NCBI RefSeq assembly: GCF_000374185.1
Contig: NZ_KB910518.1
Location: forward strand, 4,574,530 to 4,638,529
From: Paenibacillus sp. HW567
GTDB taxonomy: Bacteria; Bacillota; Bacilli; Paenibacillales; Paenibacillaceae
Direction of reading: 5' to 3'
DNA: 64,000 nt
Shown: piece by piece, positions 35,440 to 43,647 of the stretch
Layout: every line of letters starts with the position of its first letter
Position numbering within the stretch: the first letter of the stretch is position 1
Notes under the pieces: generated by a model
Seen by the model: only the letters and a program-made list of their open reading frames with translations
Told to the model about the DNA's origin: nothing
Databases searched by the model: none
Position numbers and translations under genes: made by a program

Positions 35440-36234
35440 ATGTACAAATTGATTGCAATTGATATTGATGACACTTTAATTAATGATGAGAAGGAAGTAA
35501 CCCCGGCAACACAAACAGCGCTTGAACAGGCTGTAGCCGCAGGCGTTGTAGTTACACTTGCCACCGGACGCGCTTATGCATCGGCCCAGGCCATTGCCCG
35601 TCAGACCGGACTGAATGTGCCGATTATTACTTACCAGGGCGCACTTGTGAAGAACCTGATGGATGAAAAGGTGCTGTACGAGCGTTATGTGCCGCAGGAT
35701 GCCGTTCGCAAGCTGTTCAACTATTGTGTGGAGCATAATCTGCACCTGCAAACTTATATTGATGACAAGCTCTACGCACGCGAAGAGAACCAAAAGCTGA
35801 TCGACTACTCCACGCTCAACGGAACCCGTTACTATATTGAGCCGGATTGGGAAAAGCTTGTCCCGCAAAAAACACCAAAAATGCTGATCATCGACGATCC
35901 CGCATTCCTGGATGAGCTGGCGCCAATTCTGCGTGAGCTGCTGGGCGATTCCGTGCACATTACGAAATCCAAGCCGCATTTCCTGGAGATCATGCACCAT
36001 GAAGGTACCAAAGGCCTCGCGCTCGAATTCCTGGCAGCGCATTTCGGCTGCGACCTGTCCGAAACCATCGCCGTCGGTGACTCCTGGAACGACCATGAAA
36101 TGCTGGAAGCCGCCGGTCTTGGCGTTGCTATGGCTAACGCCATTCCGGCGCTGAAGGAAATTGCCGACTTCGTCACCCTCAGCAACAACGAGGACGGCGT
36201 GAAATACGCGATTGATAAATTCATTCTTTCTTAA
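35440..36234 (+). CDS. Cof-type HAD-IIB family phosphatase
   Basis: A 264-residue cytosolic hydrolase of the Cof/YwpJ group. Motif I is IDIDDTL at 7-13, motif II TLATGR near 39-44, motif III with the lysine near 183 (KSKPHFLEI), and motif IV AVGDSWNDHEML near 209. A C2B alpha/beta cap lies between motifs II and III. Relatives dephosphorylate sugar phosphates, FMN or PLP with broad specificity. AAGGAGAG precedes the ATG. It follows the EamA gene by 50 bases and may be cotranscribed with it. A terminator follows. Confidence 0.92.
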   Translation: MYKLIAIDIDDTLINDEKEVTPATQTALEQAVAAGVVVTLATGRAYASAQAIARQTGLNVPIITYQGALVKNLMDEKVLYERYVPQDAVRKLFNYCVEHNLHLQTYIDDKLYAREENQKLIDYSTLNGTRYYIEPDWEKLVPQKTPKMLIIDDPAFLDELAPILRELLGDSVHITKSKPHFLEIMHHEGTKGLALEFLAAHFGCDLSETIAVGDSWNDHEMLEAAGLGVAMANAIPALKEIADFVTLSNNEDGVKYAIDKFILS

Positions 36235-36354
36235 GCAAAGTGGAATCTGTACACCTATTTCAGAGTAAATCATGACTTAGCGCTTGATTCGAGTGAATTA
36301 ATGATACTTTTTCCCACTATTGCTTACTTTTTTCACTTCATATTGTTAATCATG

Positions 36355-36385
36355 AGAGGCCGCATAGGCCTCTTTATTCTTTTAT
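36355..36385 (+). terminator. Rho-independent terminator after the Cof-type phosphatase gene
   Basis: Seven-bp stem AGAGGCC/GGCCTCT (36355-36361 and 36367-36373) followed by TTATTCTTTTATTT on the plus strand. Confidence 0.75.
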
Positions 36386-36412
36386 TTACTCCCTACCTAA
36401 CCCTCTACACAA

Positions 36413-36451
36413 AGAAAAAGCCCACCCAAGAAGTATCCTTCTTGCCCGTGG
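36413..36451 (-). terminator. Terminator of the hydrogenase maturation operon
   Basis: On the minus strand CCAC and CAAGAAG pair with CTTCTTG and GTGG (bulged 11-bp stem, loop GATA), followed by GCTTTTTCTTTG, 25 bases after the second hydF-like gene. Confidence 0.8.
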
Positions 36452-36475
36452 ACTTAGCCGTGTATAGCTACCAAC

Positions 36476-37744
36476 TCACTCCTGCGGCATGCTTGCCTCC
36501 CAGGCCATACGGGCCAGCGGAAACGGAGAAATCGCCCTCTCCAGAATGCCCTGAACATAGGCAATCGCAACGCCATAATTGACGATGGGGACTCCAGCCT
36601 CAAGAGCTTGCTCCACCCGCCAGAGCATCTGCCTGCGGTTCATCATACAACCGCCGCAATGGACGATAAGCGAGTAGTCCTTCACATGCTCCGGGAACTT
36701 CATTCCGTTCACAACATCGAATTGAAGCTGTTTTCCCGTAGCCTGGCGAATCCAGCGCGGTATCTTCACCTTGCCGATATCATCTGGCTGCTGATGATGT
36801 GTACAAGCTTCGGCAATCAGCACTTTGTCGCCGTCCTGCAGCCGGTCGATCGCGCGCGCGCCTTTTACCATCTCGTCAAGCTTGCCTTTGTGCCGGGCAA
36901 ACAGGATGGAGAAAGAGGTGAGCGGAATGTCTTTTGGCGTGTCTGCCGCAACCTTCAGGAATACCTGTGAATCCGTGACCACCAGCCGCGGCTTCTTGCC
37001 CAGGCTCTCCAAGGTTTCCTTCAGCTCGAATTCCTTGGTAACCACCGCAATGGCATCACTCTCCAGCAGGTCACGGATCGTCTGCTGCTGCGGAAGAATG
37101 AGCCTGCCTTTGGGCGCAGCTTTGTCAATCGGCACCACCAGTACTACCAAATCGCCCGGAGTGACCAGATCCCCGATAATGCGGAATTTATCGTCATTGT
37201 CCGGTACAGCCGCAATCAGCGCCTTCATGAGGTCGCTTATCCCCTGCCGCTCCACGGCGGATACAGGGATCACCTTACAGCCTAATTCCTCCTCAGTCCT
37301 GTTAACAAGAGCTGCAAGGTCTTCAGCATGAGATGATTCCTTGTCCGCTAACAAATCTATTTTATTTAAAATAACAATAGCGGGGATGCCCCTGCTTCGG
37401 ACGGTCTCAGTAATTTGCCGGTCAAATGGAGTTACACCGCAGGCCGCGTCAATGACGATCAGGGCCATGTCAGACTTGCTAAGAACCTCAAGCGTCTTCT
37501 GTTTTCGCAGCTCCCCGAGCACTCCCGCCTCATCCAAGCCAGCCGTATCAATAAATACAACCGGCCCGAGGGGAAGCAGTTCCATTGCTTTATATACGGG
37601 ATCTGTTGTTGTTCCTTTAACGGGTGACACAACTGCGGCATCCTGTTTTGTTATCGCGTTGATCAGGCTGGATTTCCCGGCGTTGCTCCTGCCGAATATG
37701 GCGATATGCAAGCGGCTGGAGCGGGGGGTATCATTCACACTCAT
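36476..37744 (-). CDS. hydF: [FeFe] hydrogenase H-cluster maturation GTPase HydF, distal paralogue
   Basis: HydF is the GTPase and iron-sulfur scaffold on which the diiron subcluster is assembled before transfer to HydA. This 422-residue copy has a complete G domain: G1 GRSNAGKSS near 17, G2 GTTTDP near 44, G3 DTAGLD near 62, G4 NKID near 125 and a G5-like SAV near 155. A dimerisation region follows. The C-terminal cluster domain has EACTHH near 312 and HCGGC near 365, the expected C-x-H...H-C-x-x-C ligands. GGAAGGAGAG precedes the ATG. It is the last gene of the hydrogenase block, after aspartase. A second hydF-like gene lies on the other side of aspartase. Confidence 0.93.
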   Translation of the reverse strand: MSVNDTPRSSRLHIAIFGRSNAGKSSLINAITKQDAAVVSPVKGTTTDPVYKAMELLPLGPVVFIDTAGLDEAGVLGELRKQKTLEVLSKSDMALIVIDAACGVTPFDRQITETVRSRGIPAIVILNKIDLLADKESSHAEDLAALVNRTEEELGCKVIPVSAVERQGISDLMKALIAAVPDNDDKFRIIGDLVTPGDLVVLVVPIDKAAPKGRLILPQQQTIRDLLESDAIAVVTKEFELKETLESLGKKPRLVVTDSQVFLKVAADTPKDIPLTSFSILFARHKGKLDEMVKGARAIDRLQDGDKVLIAEACTHHQQPDDIGKVKIPRWIRQATGKQLQFDVVNGMKFPEHVKDYSLIVHCGGCMMNRRQMLWRVEQALEAGVPIVNYGVAIAYVQGILERAISPFPLARMAWEASMPQE

Positions 37745-37786
37745 GCGGCTCTCTCCTTCCCTTGACGGGTTAACACCGATCTGTAC

Positions 37787-39208
37787 TTATTTTCCGGGCA
37801 CGCCCGGTTTGGTCACTTGATAGGGATTCAGAATTTGATCAATGTCAGCCTCCGGGAGCAGCCGGGCCTCCATCAGCACCTGCCGTACAGATTTGCCTTC
37901 TTGCCGCGCTTGCCTGGCGACCTCTGTACTTTTCTCATAACCGATGTGGCTAATTAGTGCGGCGGCCAGAGCGGAGGAATGGACAACTGTCTCCCGACAC
38001 CGAGCCTCATTCATGCGGATGCCGCGGACACAGCGCTCCTCGAACAGCCTTACGGCATTCGCCATAATCTCCAAGGATTCCAAAAGCGCATCCGCGATCA
38101 GCGGCATAAACGCATTAAGCTCCAGCTCGCCCCCGGCTGCCGCCATTGTTACGGCTGTATCATTGGCGATGACACGCATAGCCACAATTCCTGTCATTTC
38201 CGCCATCACCGGATTTACTTTGCCCGGCATAATTGAGGAGCCCGCCTGAACAGCGGGCAGTTCAAGCTCCCCGAAGCCTCCGGCCGGACCGCTTGCCAGA
38301 AGGCGCAGATCGCCCGATATTTTCATAAGATTAATGGCGGCAGCCTTGAGCAGTCCGGACACTTCAGCGAGAACATCCATATTCTGCGTGAGGTCCATCG
38401 GATATTCGCTTCGCGCCAGACCATATCCGGTTAAATCCTGCAAAATATCGGTGATATAAAACGTATATTTCACCGGGGCATTGAGCCCTGTTCCAATTGC
38501 TGTGCCCCCAATGTTGATCTCCCTAAGCCGTTCCTCCGCCTTGTACAGCCGCCACCGGTCCCGGGCGATTGCTTTGGCGTAGGCACCGAAGCCTTGCCCT
38601 GCCATCATCGGCAAAGCATCCATAAGCTCCGTACGGCCCAGCTTGAGCACATCTGCGAAGGCCTGTTCTTTCTCCTGCAACGCTTCCTGCAAGGACGCAA
38701 AAGCTTGGCTTAACCGCCGGACCAGACCGATCGCAGCCATTCTTAGTGCTGATGGATAGACATCATTGGTGGATTGGCAGCAGTTGACGTGATCCAGCGG
38801 ATGTACCCGCGAGTAGTCCCCGCGTTCTCCACCCAAAAGCTCAATCGCACGGTTCGCGATAACCTCGTTCACATTCATGTTCGTGGATGTCCCGGCGCCG
38901 CCCTGCAGAGCATCTACCGTAAATTGCTCTTTATAGGCCCCTGCCAGAAGCTCATCACAGGCCTGCACAATCGCCAGGGCAATGGCCGCCGGATAGGTAT
39001 TCAGCTTCAAATGAGCCAGCGCCGCTGCTTTCTTCACTGTTATCATGCTATGGAGCAAATGAGGGTTAACCGTTCTGCCGCTTACCGGAAAATTGTCCAT
39101 CGCCCGCGCCGTATGAATACCATAATAAGCAGCCGCCGGTACCTCCCTTGCGCCCAATGCATCCCGTTCAATACGGGGGGATTTCCGCGATTGTTCCATC
39201 TCTCCCAC
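37787..39208 (-). CDS. aspA: Aspartate ammonia-lyase within the hydrogenase maturation cluster
   Basis: A 473-residue member of the aspartase/fumarase superfamily that deaminates aspartate to fumarate and ammonia. It shows GGAGTSTNMNVNEVIANRA near 105, HVNCCQSTNDVYPSA near 139, TELMDALPM near 195 and the superfamily signature GSSIMPGKVNP near 324. The aspartase-type replacements around the substrate site fit aspartase better than class II fumarase, though biochemical certainty is not possible. It starts at a GTG that directly abuts the stop of one hydF paralogue, and the other paralogue follows by 42 bases. The ammonia could feed synthesis of the H-cluster bridging amine; that is inference from position. 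Confidence 0.9.
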   Translation of the reverse strand: MGEMEQSRKSPRIERDALGAREVPAAAYYGIHTARAMDNFPVSGRTVNPHLLHSMITVKKAAALAHLKLNTYPAAIALAIVQACDELLAGAYKEQFTVDALQGGAGTSTNMNVNEVIANRAIELLGGERGDYSRVHPLDHVNCCQSTNDVYPSALRMAAIGLVRRLSQAFASLQEALQEKEQAFADVLKLGRTELMDALPMMAGQGFGAYAKAIARDRWRLYKAEERLREINIGGTAIGTGLNAPVKYTFYITDILQDLTGYGLARSEYPMDLTQNMDVLAEVSGLLKAAAINLMKISGDLRLLASGPAGGFGELELPAVQAGSSIMPGKVNPVMAEMTGIVAMRVIANDTAVTMAAAGGELELNAFMPLIADALLESLEIMANAVRLFEERCVRGIRMNEARCRETVVHSSALAAALISHIGYEKSTEVARQARQEGKSVRQVLMEARLLPEADIDQILNPYQVTKPGVPGK

Positions 39209-40399
39209 TCAAGCTTTAACCTGCAGCACTTCCAGCACACGCGGCAGAATGCCGCGGAAATAGGCAAAAGCGATGCCATAGTTGGTAATCGGCACGCCCT
39301 GCACGCCCGAGCTCTGCAGCCGCATCATTAGCTGCTTGCGATTAAAGATACAGCCTCCGCAGTGTACGATCAGCTTATACCTGGAGATGTCTTCAGGGAA
39401 ATCAGGACCCACACTTGTCGTGATATCCAGAACGCCGCCAGCCATTTCCTGAAGCTTGGCCTTAACCAGCATCCGGTCGATTTCTCCGTTATGCGGGTGA
39501 TGGATGCAGGCCTCCGACAGAAGGACCTTGTCTCCAGGCTTCAGGGTGGATATCATCCCGGCCCCGGCTACAAAGGTTTCCAAATCGCCCTTAAACCGCG
39601 CCATCAGAATCGCAAAGGTGGTCAATGGCACACCCGCCGGGATAATCTCGTTCACTTTGTCAAATACCTGCGAATCTGTAATCACAAGATTAGGCGACTT
39701 GTTCAAACGCGCGAGCAGCTCCGGCAGCTCTTCTTCGGTGACAGATACTGCCATAGCGTGATGATCCAGCAGATCGCGGAGAATTTGCTGCTGCGAGGCG
39801 ACCAGCCGGTATTTAGGCGCAGGGATCATCTCAGGCATCACCATGACCACCAGATCGCCAGGGTTGATCAAGTCTCCCACAATGCTGTTGCGTTCAAACT
39901 CGGCAGGAGCATAGGCGCTCATAGCATGGCGCAGGCTTCCCAGGTTGGAGTTCCGCTTGACGCTTAGCTTCACGAAGGGGATGTTAAGCTCTGTCTTCAG
40001 CGAGTCAATATCTGCATAATGATCGTCGGTTTTGGCAATGACCCCGATGACAGGAATATTCCGGTTAGCCAGCTCGCGGACCCATTCCTTCTCCAGCTTG
40101 TAGTCGCCCGGCTCATCGGAGAAAATCATCATCCCCAGATCGGTTAAATCCATAACCTCTCTCGTCTTTTGCACCCGGAAGAGGTCCGGGTCATCAATTC
40201 CGGCCGTATCTACGATGATAGCAGTCCCTATATTTTTGATCTCCAGATATTGAAAGACCGGTTCGGTTGTCGTTCCCGGCTCATCGCTGACGAGCAAGGT
40301 TTTTTTCGCTGTGAGCGCGTTAATCAGACTGGATTTCCCGGCATTTCTTCTGCCCAACACAGCGATATGCATTTTGTTGGATTGTGGTGTAAATTGCAT
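39209..40399 (-). CDS. hydF: HydF-like H-cluster maturation GTPase, proximal paralogue
   Basis: A second HydF homologue, 396 residues, clearly diverged from the copy at 36476-37744. G1 GRRNAGKSS (near 16), G2 GTTTEP and G3 DTAGID are intact. The guanine-specificity motif G4 reads AKTD (near 123) instead of NKxD, and the G5 region is degenerate, so nucleotide specificity or turnover may be altered. The cluster-binding ligands remain: EACIHH near 298 and HCGGC near 346. AGGAGAG precedes the ATG. It follows hydG by 26 bases and abuts aspA. It may act as scaffold while the other copy does GTP-dependent work, or the two may form a heterodimer; both are hypotheses. Confidence 0.88.
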   Translation of the reverse strand: MQFTPQSNKMHIAVLGRRNAGKSSLINALTAKKTLLVSDEPGTTTEPVFQYLEIKNIGTAIIVDTAGIDDPDLFRVQKTREVMDLTDLGMMIFSDEPGDYKLEKEWVRELANRNIPVIGVIAKTDDHYADIDSLKTELNIPFVKLSVKRNSNLGSLRHAMSAYAPAEFERNSIVGDLINPGDLVVMVMPEMIPAPKYRLVASQQQILRDLLDHHAMAVSVTEEELPELLARLNKSPNLVITDSQVFDKVNEIIPAGVPLTTFAILMARFKGDLETFVAGAGMISTLKPGDKVLLSEACIHHPHNGEIDRMLVKAKLQEMAGGVLDITTSVGPDFPEDISRYKLIVHCGGCIFNRKQLMMRLQSSGVQGVPITNYGIAFAYFRGILPRVLEVLQVKA

Positions 40400-40425
40400 A
40401 ACGTTTCTCTCCTTATGATACGATT

Positions 40426-41889
40426 TTAGAAACGTAAATCCCGTTCGCCATTTTCAATGCGCTGGAGCCGAATAATGGTCGCTTTTCTCGCAGCTTCCTT
40501 CGGAATATCATCAAGGCCCCTGCGAATGATCTCTTCCCCCAAGATACGGGTCTCTTCGTCCGCATAATCAAGCAAGTACTCCTTAAATGTTAAAAGAGAG
40601 TTCGGCTGGCACACATTATGAATTTGCCCGGATTTGGCAAGTCTCATGAAGCGGTCGCCTGTACGCCCTTCCCGGTAGCAGGCTGTGCAATAGCTGGGAA
40701 CATACCCATCCTGGCACAGTCCACGGATAATCTCCTCCGGCGAACGATGATCGCTTACTTCGAACTGAGGCTTCTCTTTTGGCTGGCCTGCGGTTCCCTT
40801 CCTGGTCTCCATGTATCCGCCGACCCCCGTACTGGAGCCTGCACTCACCTGGGAAATCCCCAGCTTGATCACCTCGTCACGGAATGACGGCTCTTCGCGG
40901 GTGGAGAGAATCATTCCGGCATAGGGAACCGCCAACCGCAGAACGGCAACCAGCTTCTTGAAATCCTCATCCTTCACCAAATGCGGGTACGTTTCCAAAT
41001 TTACACCTGCCGCCTCACGCAGCCTGGGAACAGATACCGTATGGGGACCAACACCAAACCTCTCCTCCAGGTGCTCGGCATGCATCAGCATAGCGACTGT
41101 ATCGTACTTGTAGTCATACAGGCCGTAGAGAACGCCAACGCCCACATCATCAATTCCGCCCATTTGAGCGCGGTCCATGGCCGTAGTATGCCAGTCGTAA
41201 TCCCGCTTGGGTCCCTCGTGATGCAGCGCAGCATAGGTGGGTCTGTGATACGTCTCCTGAAATAAAATATAGGTTCCGATCTCCGCATCCCTAAGCTTCG
41301 TGTAATCCTCGATTGTAGTAGCTGCAATGTTAATGTTCACGCGGCGGATGCTGCCATTATCCACTTTTACGGAATAAATCGTCTTGATCGACTCCACGAC
41401 ATAATCAATGTCACAGGCTAGCGGATCTTCTCCCGCTTCAACAACAAGCCGCTTGTGGCCTAATTCCTGCAGCACGCAGACTTCATCCGCTAATTCATCC
41501 ATACTGAGCTTCCGCCGCTGGAAATCCTTGTTGCTGTGTTTATAGCCGCAGTACTCGCAATTATTGACGCAGTAGTTGCTTATATATAATGGAGCGAACA
41601 ATACAATACGGTTGCCGTAAATTTTCTCTTTAATGACCTTCGCAGAGCGGTTAATGCTATCAAGCACGTCTGTATCTGTAACCTCAAGAAGCACGGCTGC
41701 TTCCCGGTGGGTAAGTCCCTTGCACGCCCTTGCTTTTTCTAAAATGGACTGGACATAGGTCTCGTCGCCTGCCTTCACCTTGGCTTCTGCCAGACTGAAC
41801 AGGATCTCCTCGTCATTGATAAAATCAGCGGGTTCCCAATCTTTCCGCAACTTCGTCAGCCTCCTCAATGTTTTGTGGTACGGAAGCAT
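40426..41889 (-). CDS. hydG: 2-iminoacetate synthase / tyrosine lyase HydG
   Basis: A 487-residue radical SAM enzyme that cleaves tyrosine to supply the CO and CN ligands of the H-cluster iron as an Fe-cysteine synthon. The radical SAM cluster motif is C-VNN-C-EY-C near residue 106, followed by YKHSN as in HydG rather than ThiH. The auxiliary cluster site is the C-terminal CTAC, then a third cysteine 22 residues on (near 400-426), which is diagnostic of HydG. It follows the hydA stop by 4 bases, without a strong binding site, suggesting translational coupling. Confidence 0.96.
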   Translation of the reverse strand: MLPYHKTLRRLTKLRKDWEPADFINDEEILFSLAEAKVKAGDETYVQSILEKARACKGLTHREAAVLLEVTDTDVLDSINRSAKVIKEKIYGNRIVLFAPLYISNYCVNNCEYCGYKHSNKDFQRRKLSMDELADEVCVLQELGHKRLVVEAGEDPLACDIDYVVESIKTIYSVKVDNGSIRRVNINIAATTIEDYTKLRDAEIGTYILFQETYHRPTYAALHHEGPKRDYDWHTTAMDRAQMGGIDDVGVGVLYGLYDYKYDTVAMLMHAEHLEERFGVGPHTVSVPRLREAAGVNLETYPHLVKDEDFKKLVAVLRLAVPYAGMILSTREEPSFRDEVIKLGISQVSAGSSTGVGGYMETRKGTAGQPKEKPQFEVSDHRSPEEIIRGLCQDGYVPSYCTACYREGRTGDRFMRLAKSGQIHNVCQPNSLLTFKEYLLDYADEETRILGEEIIRRGLDDIPKEAARKATIIRLQRIENGERDLRF

Positions 41890-41893
41890 AGGT

Positions 41894-43630
41894 TTAGAAC
41901 CTGGAGCGCGTCACATAATGTGTGTGCAGCAGTTCATGTGCAAGGTGACTGTTCGGCGCACCCAGGAACTCTTCATAAAGGGCTTTTATATAAGGATTGT
42001 GGTGTGATTTGCGGACCGTTTGGGCCTCATCCTCCGTGTAAATGGCCTTGGCCCGTTCCGCCTTAATATCAATCCGTTCAGAGGTCCTTGCATCCACAAT
42101 CGGCTGACCGCCCCCCGTAATGCAGCCGCCGGGGCAGGCCATTACTTCGATGAATTCATAGCTTTGTTCTCCGCGTTTAATCGCTTCCATCAGTGTGCGC
42201 GCATTGCCGAGACCATGAGCGACAGCCGTCCGAATCTTCCGGCCGTTAGGCAGCTCAATTATATTTTCCCTGATTCCATCCATGCCCCGGACAGCCGTGT
42301 ATTCGATGGTATCCAGCTCCTTGCCCGAGAGGACCTCGAACACCGTACGAAGCGCAGCTTCTGCGACACCGCCGGTCGCCCCGAAAATAACGCCCGCACC
42401 GGAGCCCTCGCCAATCGGATTGTCGAACGCTTCATCCTTCAGGTTAACAAAGTCAATCCCCGCTTCTTTGATCATTCCCGCAAGCTCGCGGGTCGTCAGT
42501 ACCCGGTCAACATCCTGCAGTCCTTCATGCGACAGCTCTTCCCGCGCACCCTCGAACTTCTTGGCGGTACAAGGCATGATCGAGACAACGACAATATTGT
42601 GCGGATCAATTCCCATTTTATTGGCAAAAAAGGACTTCACCATTGCCCCTTCCATTTCATGCGGGGATTTGCAGGTGGACAGGTTATCCAGCATATCCGG
42701 GAAATTATGCTCCATAAATTTAACCCAGCCTGGACAGCAGGATGTCATAAGCGGCAGGTTCTGTCCGCTGGTAAGGCGGGAGATCAGCTCCGTGCCTTCT
42801 TCCATAATCGTCAGGTCCGCGGCAAAGTTCGTGTCGAACACTTTATCGAAGCCCAGCTTCCGCAGGGCAGCAACCATTTTACCGGTCAGGCGTGTCCCCA
42901 CGGGCATCCCGAATTCCTCGCCAAGGGCAACACGTACAGCAGGCGCTGTCTGTACCACCACATATTTGCCTGGATCTGCGAGATCATTCCACACCTCATT
43001 GATGCTCTCGTGCTCGCTAAGCGCGCCTACGGGACAAGTCATAATGCACTGGCCGCAGTTGACACAGGTTGAATCCGCAAGCGGGCGGCCGAAGGCGGTC
43101 GAGATCATCGTATCAAAACCGCGCCTGGCGAAGCTGATCGCCCCCACCGTCTGCACAGTACTGCAAGCCCCGACACAGCGGCCGCAAAGAATACATTTGG
43201 ATGCGTCACGAAGAATGGCCGGGGAAGTGTAGTCCTTCTCCTGGCTCGATTTTTCACCGGTGTAAGTCACTTTGCGGATATTGAGATCACTGGAGACGGC
43301 TTGCAGCTCACAGCCCCCGCTGCGGGAGCAACTGAGACATTCCTGGTTATGGTCGGACAATAGCAGCTCGACGGAAGTTCTCCGGGCATCCCGGACCTTC
43401 CTGGTGTTCGTCCGAATGTTCATGCCCTCCTCCGCGATCAGCGTACAGGAAGCAATAAGCCTTGGGCCGGCTTCAACCACGCATACCCGGCAGCTTGAAG
43501 AATGGTTGATCCCTTTCAAATAACACAGAGTTGGAATATGAATGCCCTGATCACGGGCTGCTTCGAGAACCGTTGTCCCTTTGGCAACCTCCGCCTCGAT
43601 GCCGTCAATCATGATTTTAATGGTATCCAA
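41894..43630 (-). CDS. hydA: [FeFe] hydrogenase catalytic subunit, NAD-linked bifurcating type (HydA/HndD)
   Basis: A 578-residue catalytic subunit. The N-terminus has a [2Fe-2S] ferredoxin domain (cysteines near 28-52), then a His/Cys-ligated cluster site in DHNQECLSCSRSGGCE near 90-105, then two [4Fe-4S] sites (CILCGRCVGAC and CVNCGQCIMTCP, about 140-195). The H-cluster domain carries all three signatures: TSCCPGW near 293, MPCTAKKFE near 350 and ACPGGCITGGGQP near 496. A small-subunit-like C-terminus is fused. I chose TTG 43630, because AGGGGAG lies 8 bases before it and longer readings enter the preceding gene. It works with the NuoF- and NuoE-like subunits to make H2 from NADH and reduced ferredoxin. 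Confidence 0.95.
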   Translation of the reverse strand: MDTIKIMIDGIEAEVAKGTTVLEAARDQGIHIPTLCYLKGINHSSSCRVCVVEAGPRLIASCTLIAEEGMNIRTNTRKVRDARRTSVELLLSDHNQECLSCSRSGGCELQAVSSDLNIRKVTYTGEKSSQEKDYTSPAILRDASKCILCGRCVGACSTVQTVGAISFARRGFDTMISTAFGRPLADSTCVNCGQCIMTCPVGALSEHESINEVWNDLADPGKYVVVQTAPAVRVALGEEFGMPVGTRLTGKMVAALRKLGFDKVFDTNFAADLTIMEEGTELISRLTSGQNLPLMTSCCPGWVKFMEHNFPDMLDNLSTCKSPHEMEGAMVKSFFANKMGIDPHNIVVVSIMPCTAKKFEGAREELSHEGLQDVDRVLTTRELAGMIKEAGIDFVNLKDEAFDNPIGEGSGAGVIFGATGGVAEAALRTVFEVLSGKELDTIEYTAVRGMDGIRENIIELPNGRKIRTAVAHGLGNARTLMEAIKRGEQSYEFIEVMACPGGCITGGGQPIVDARTSERIDIKAERAKAIYTEDEAQTVRKSHHNPYIKALYEEFLGAPNSHLAHELLHTHYVTRSRF

Positions 43631-43647
43631 CTTGATCACTCCCCTCG

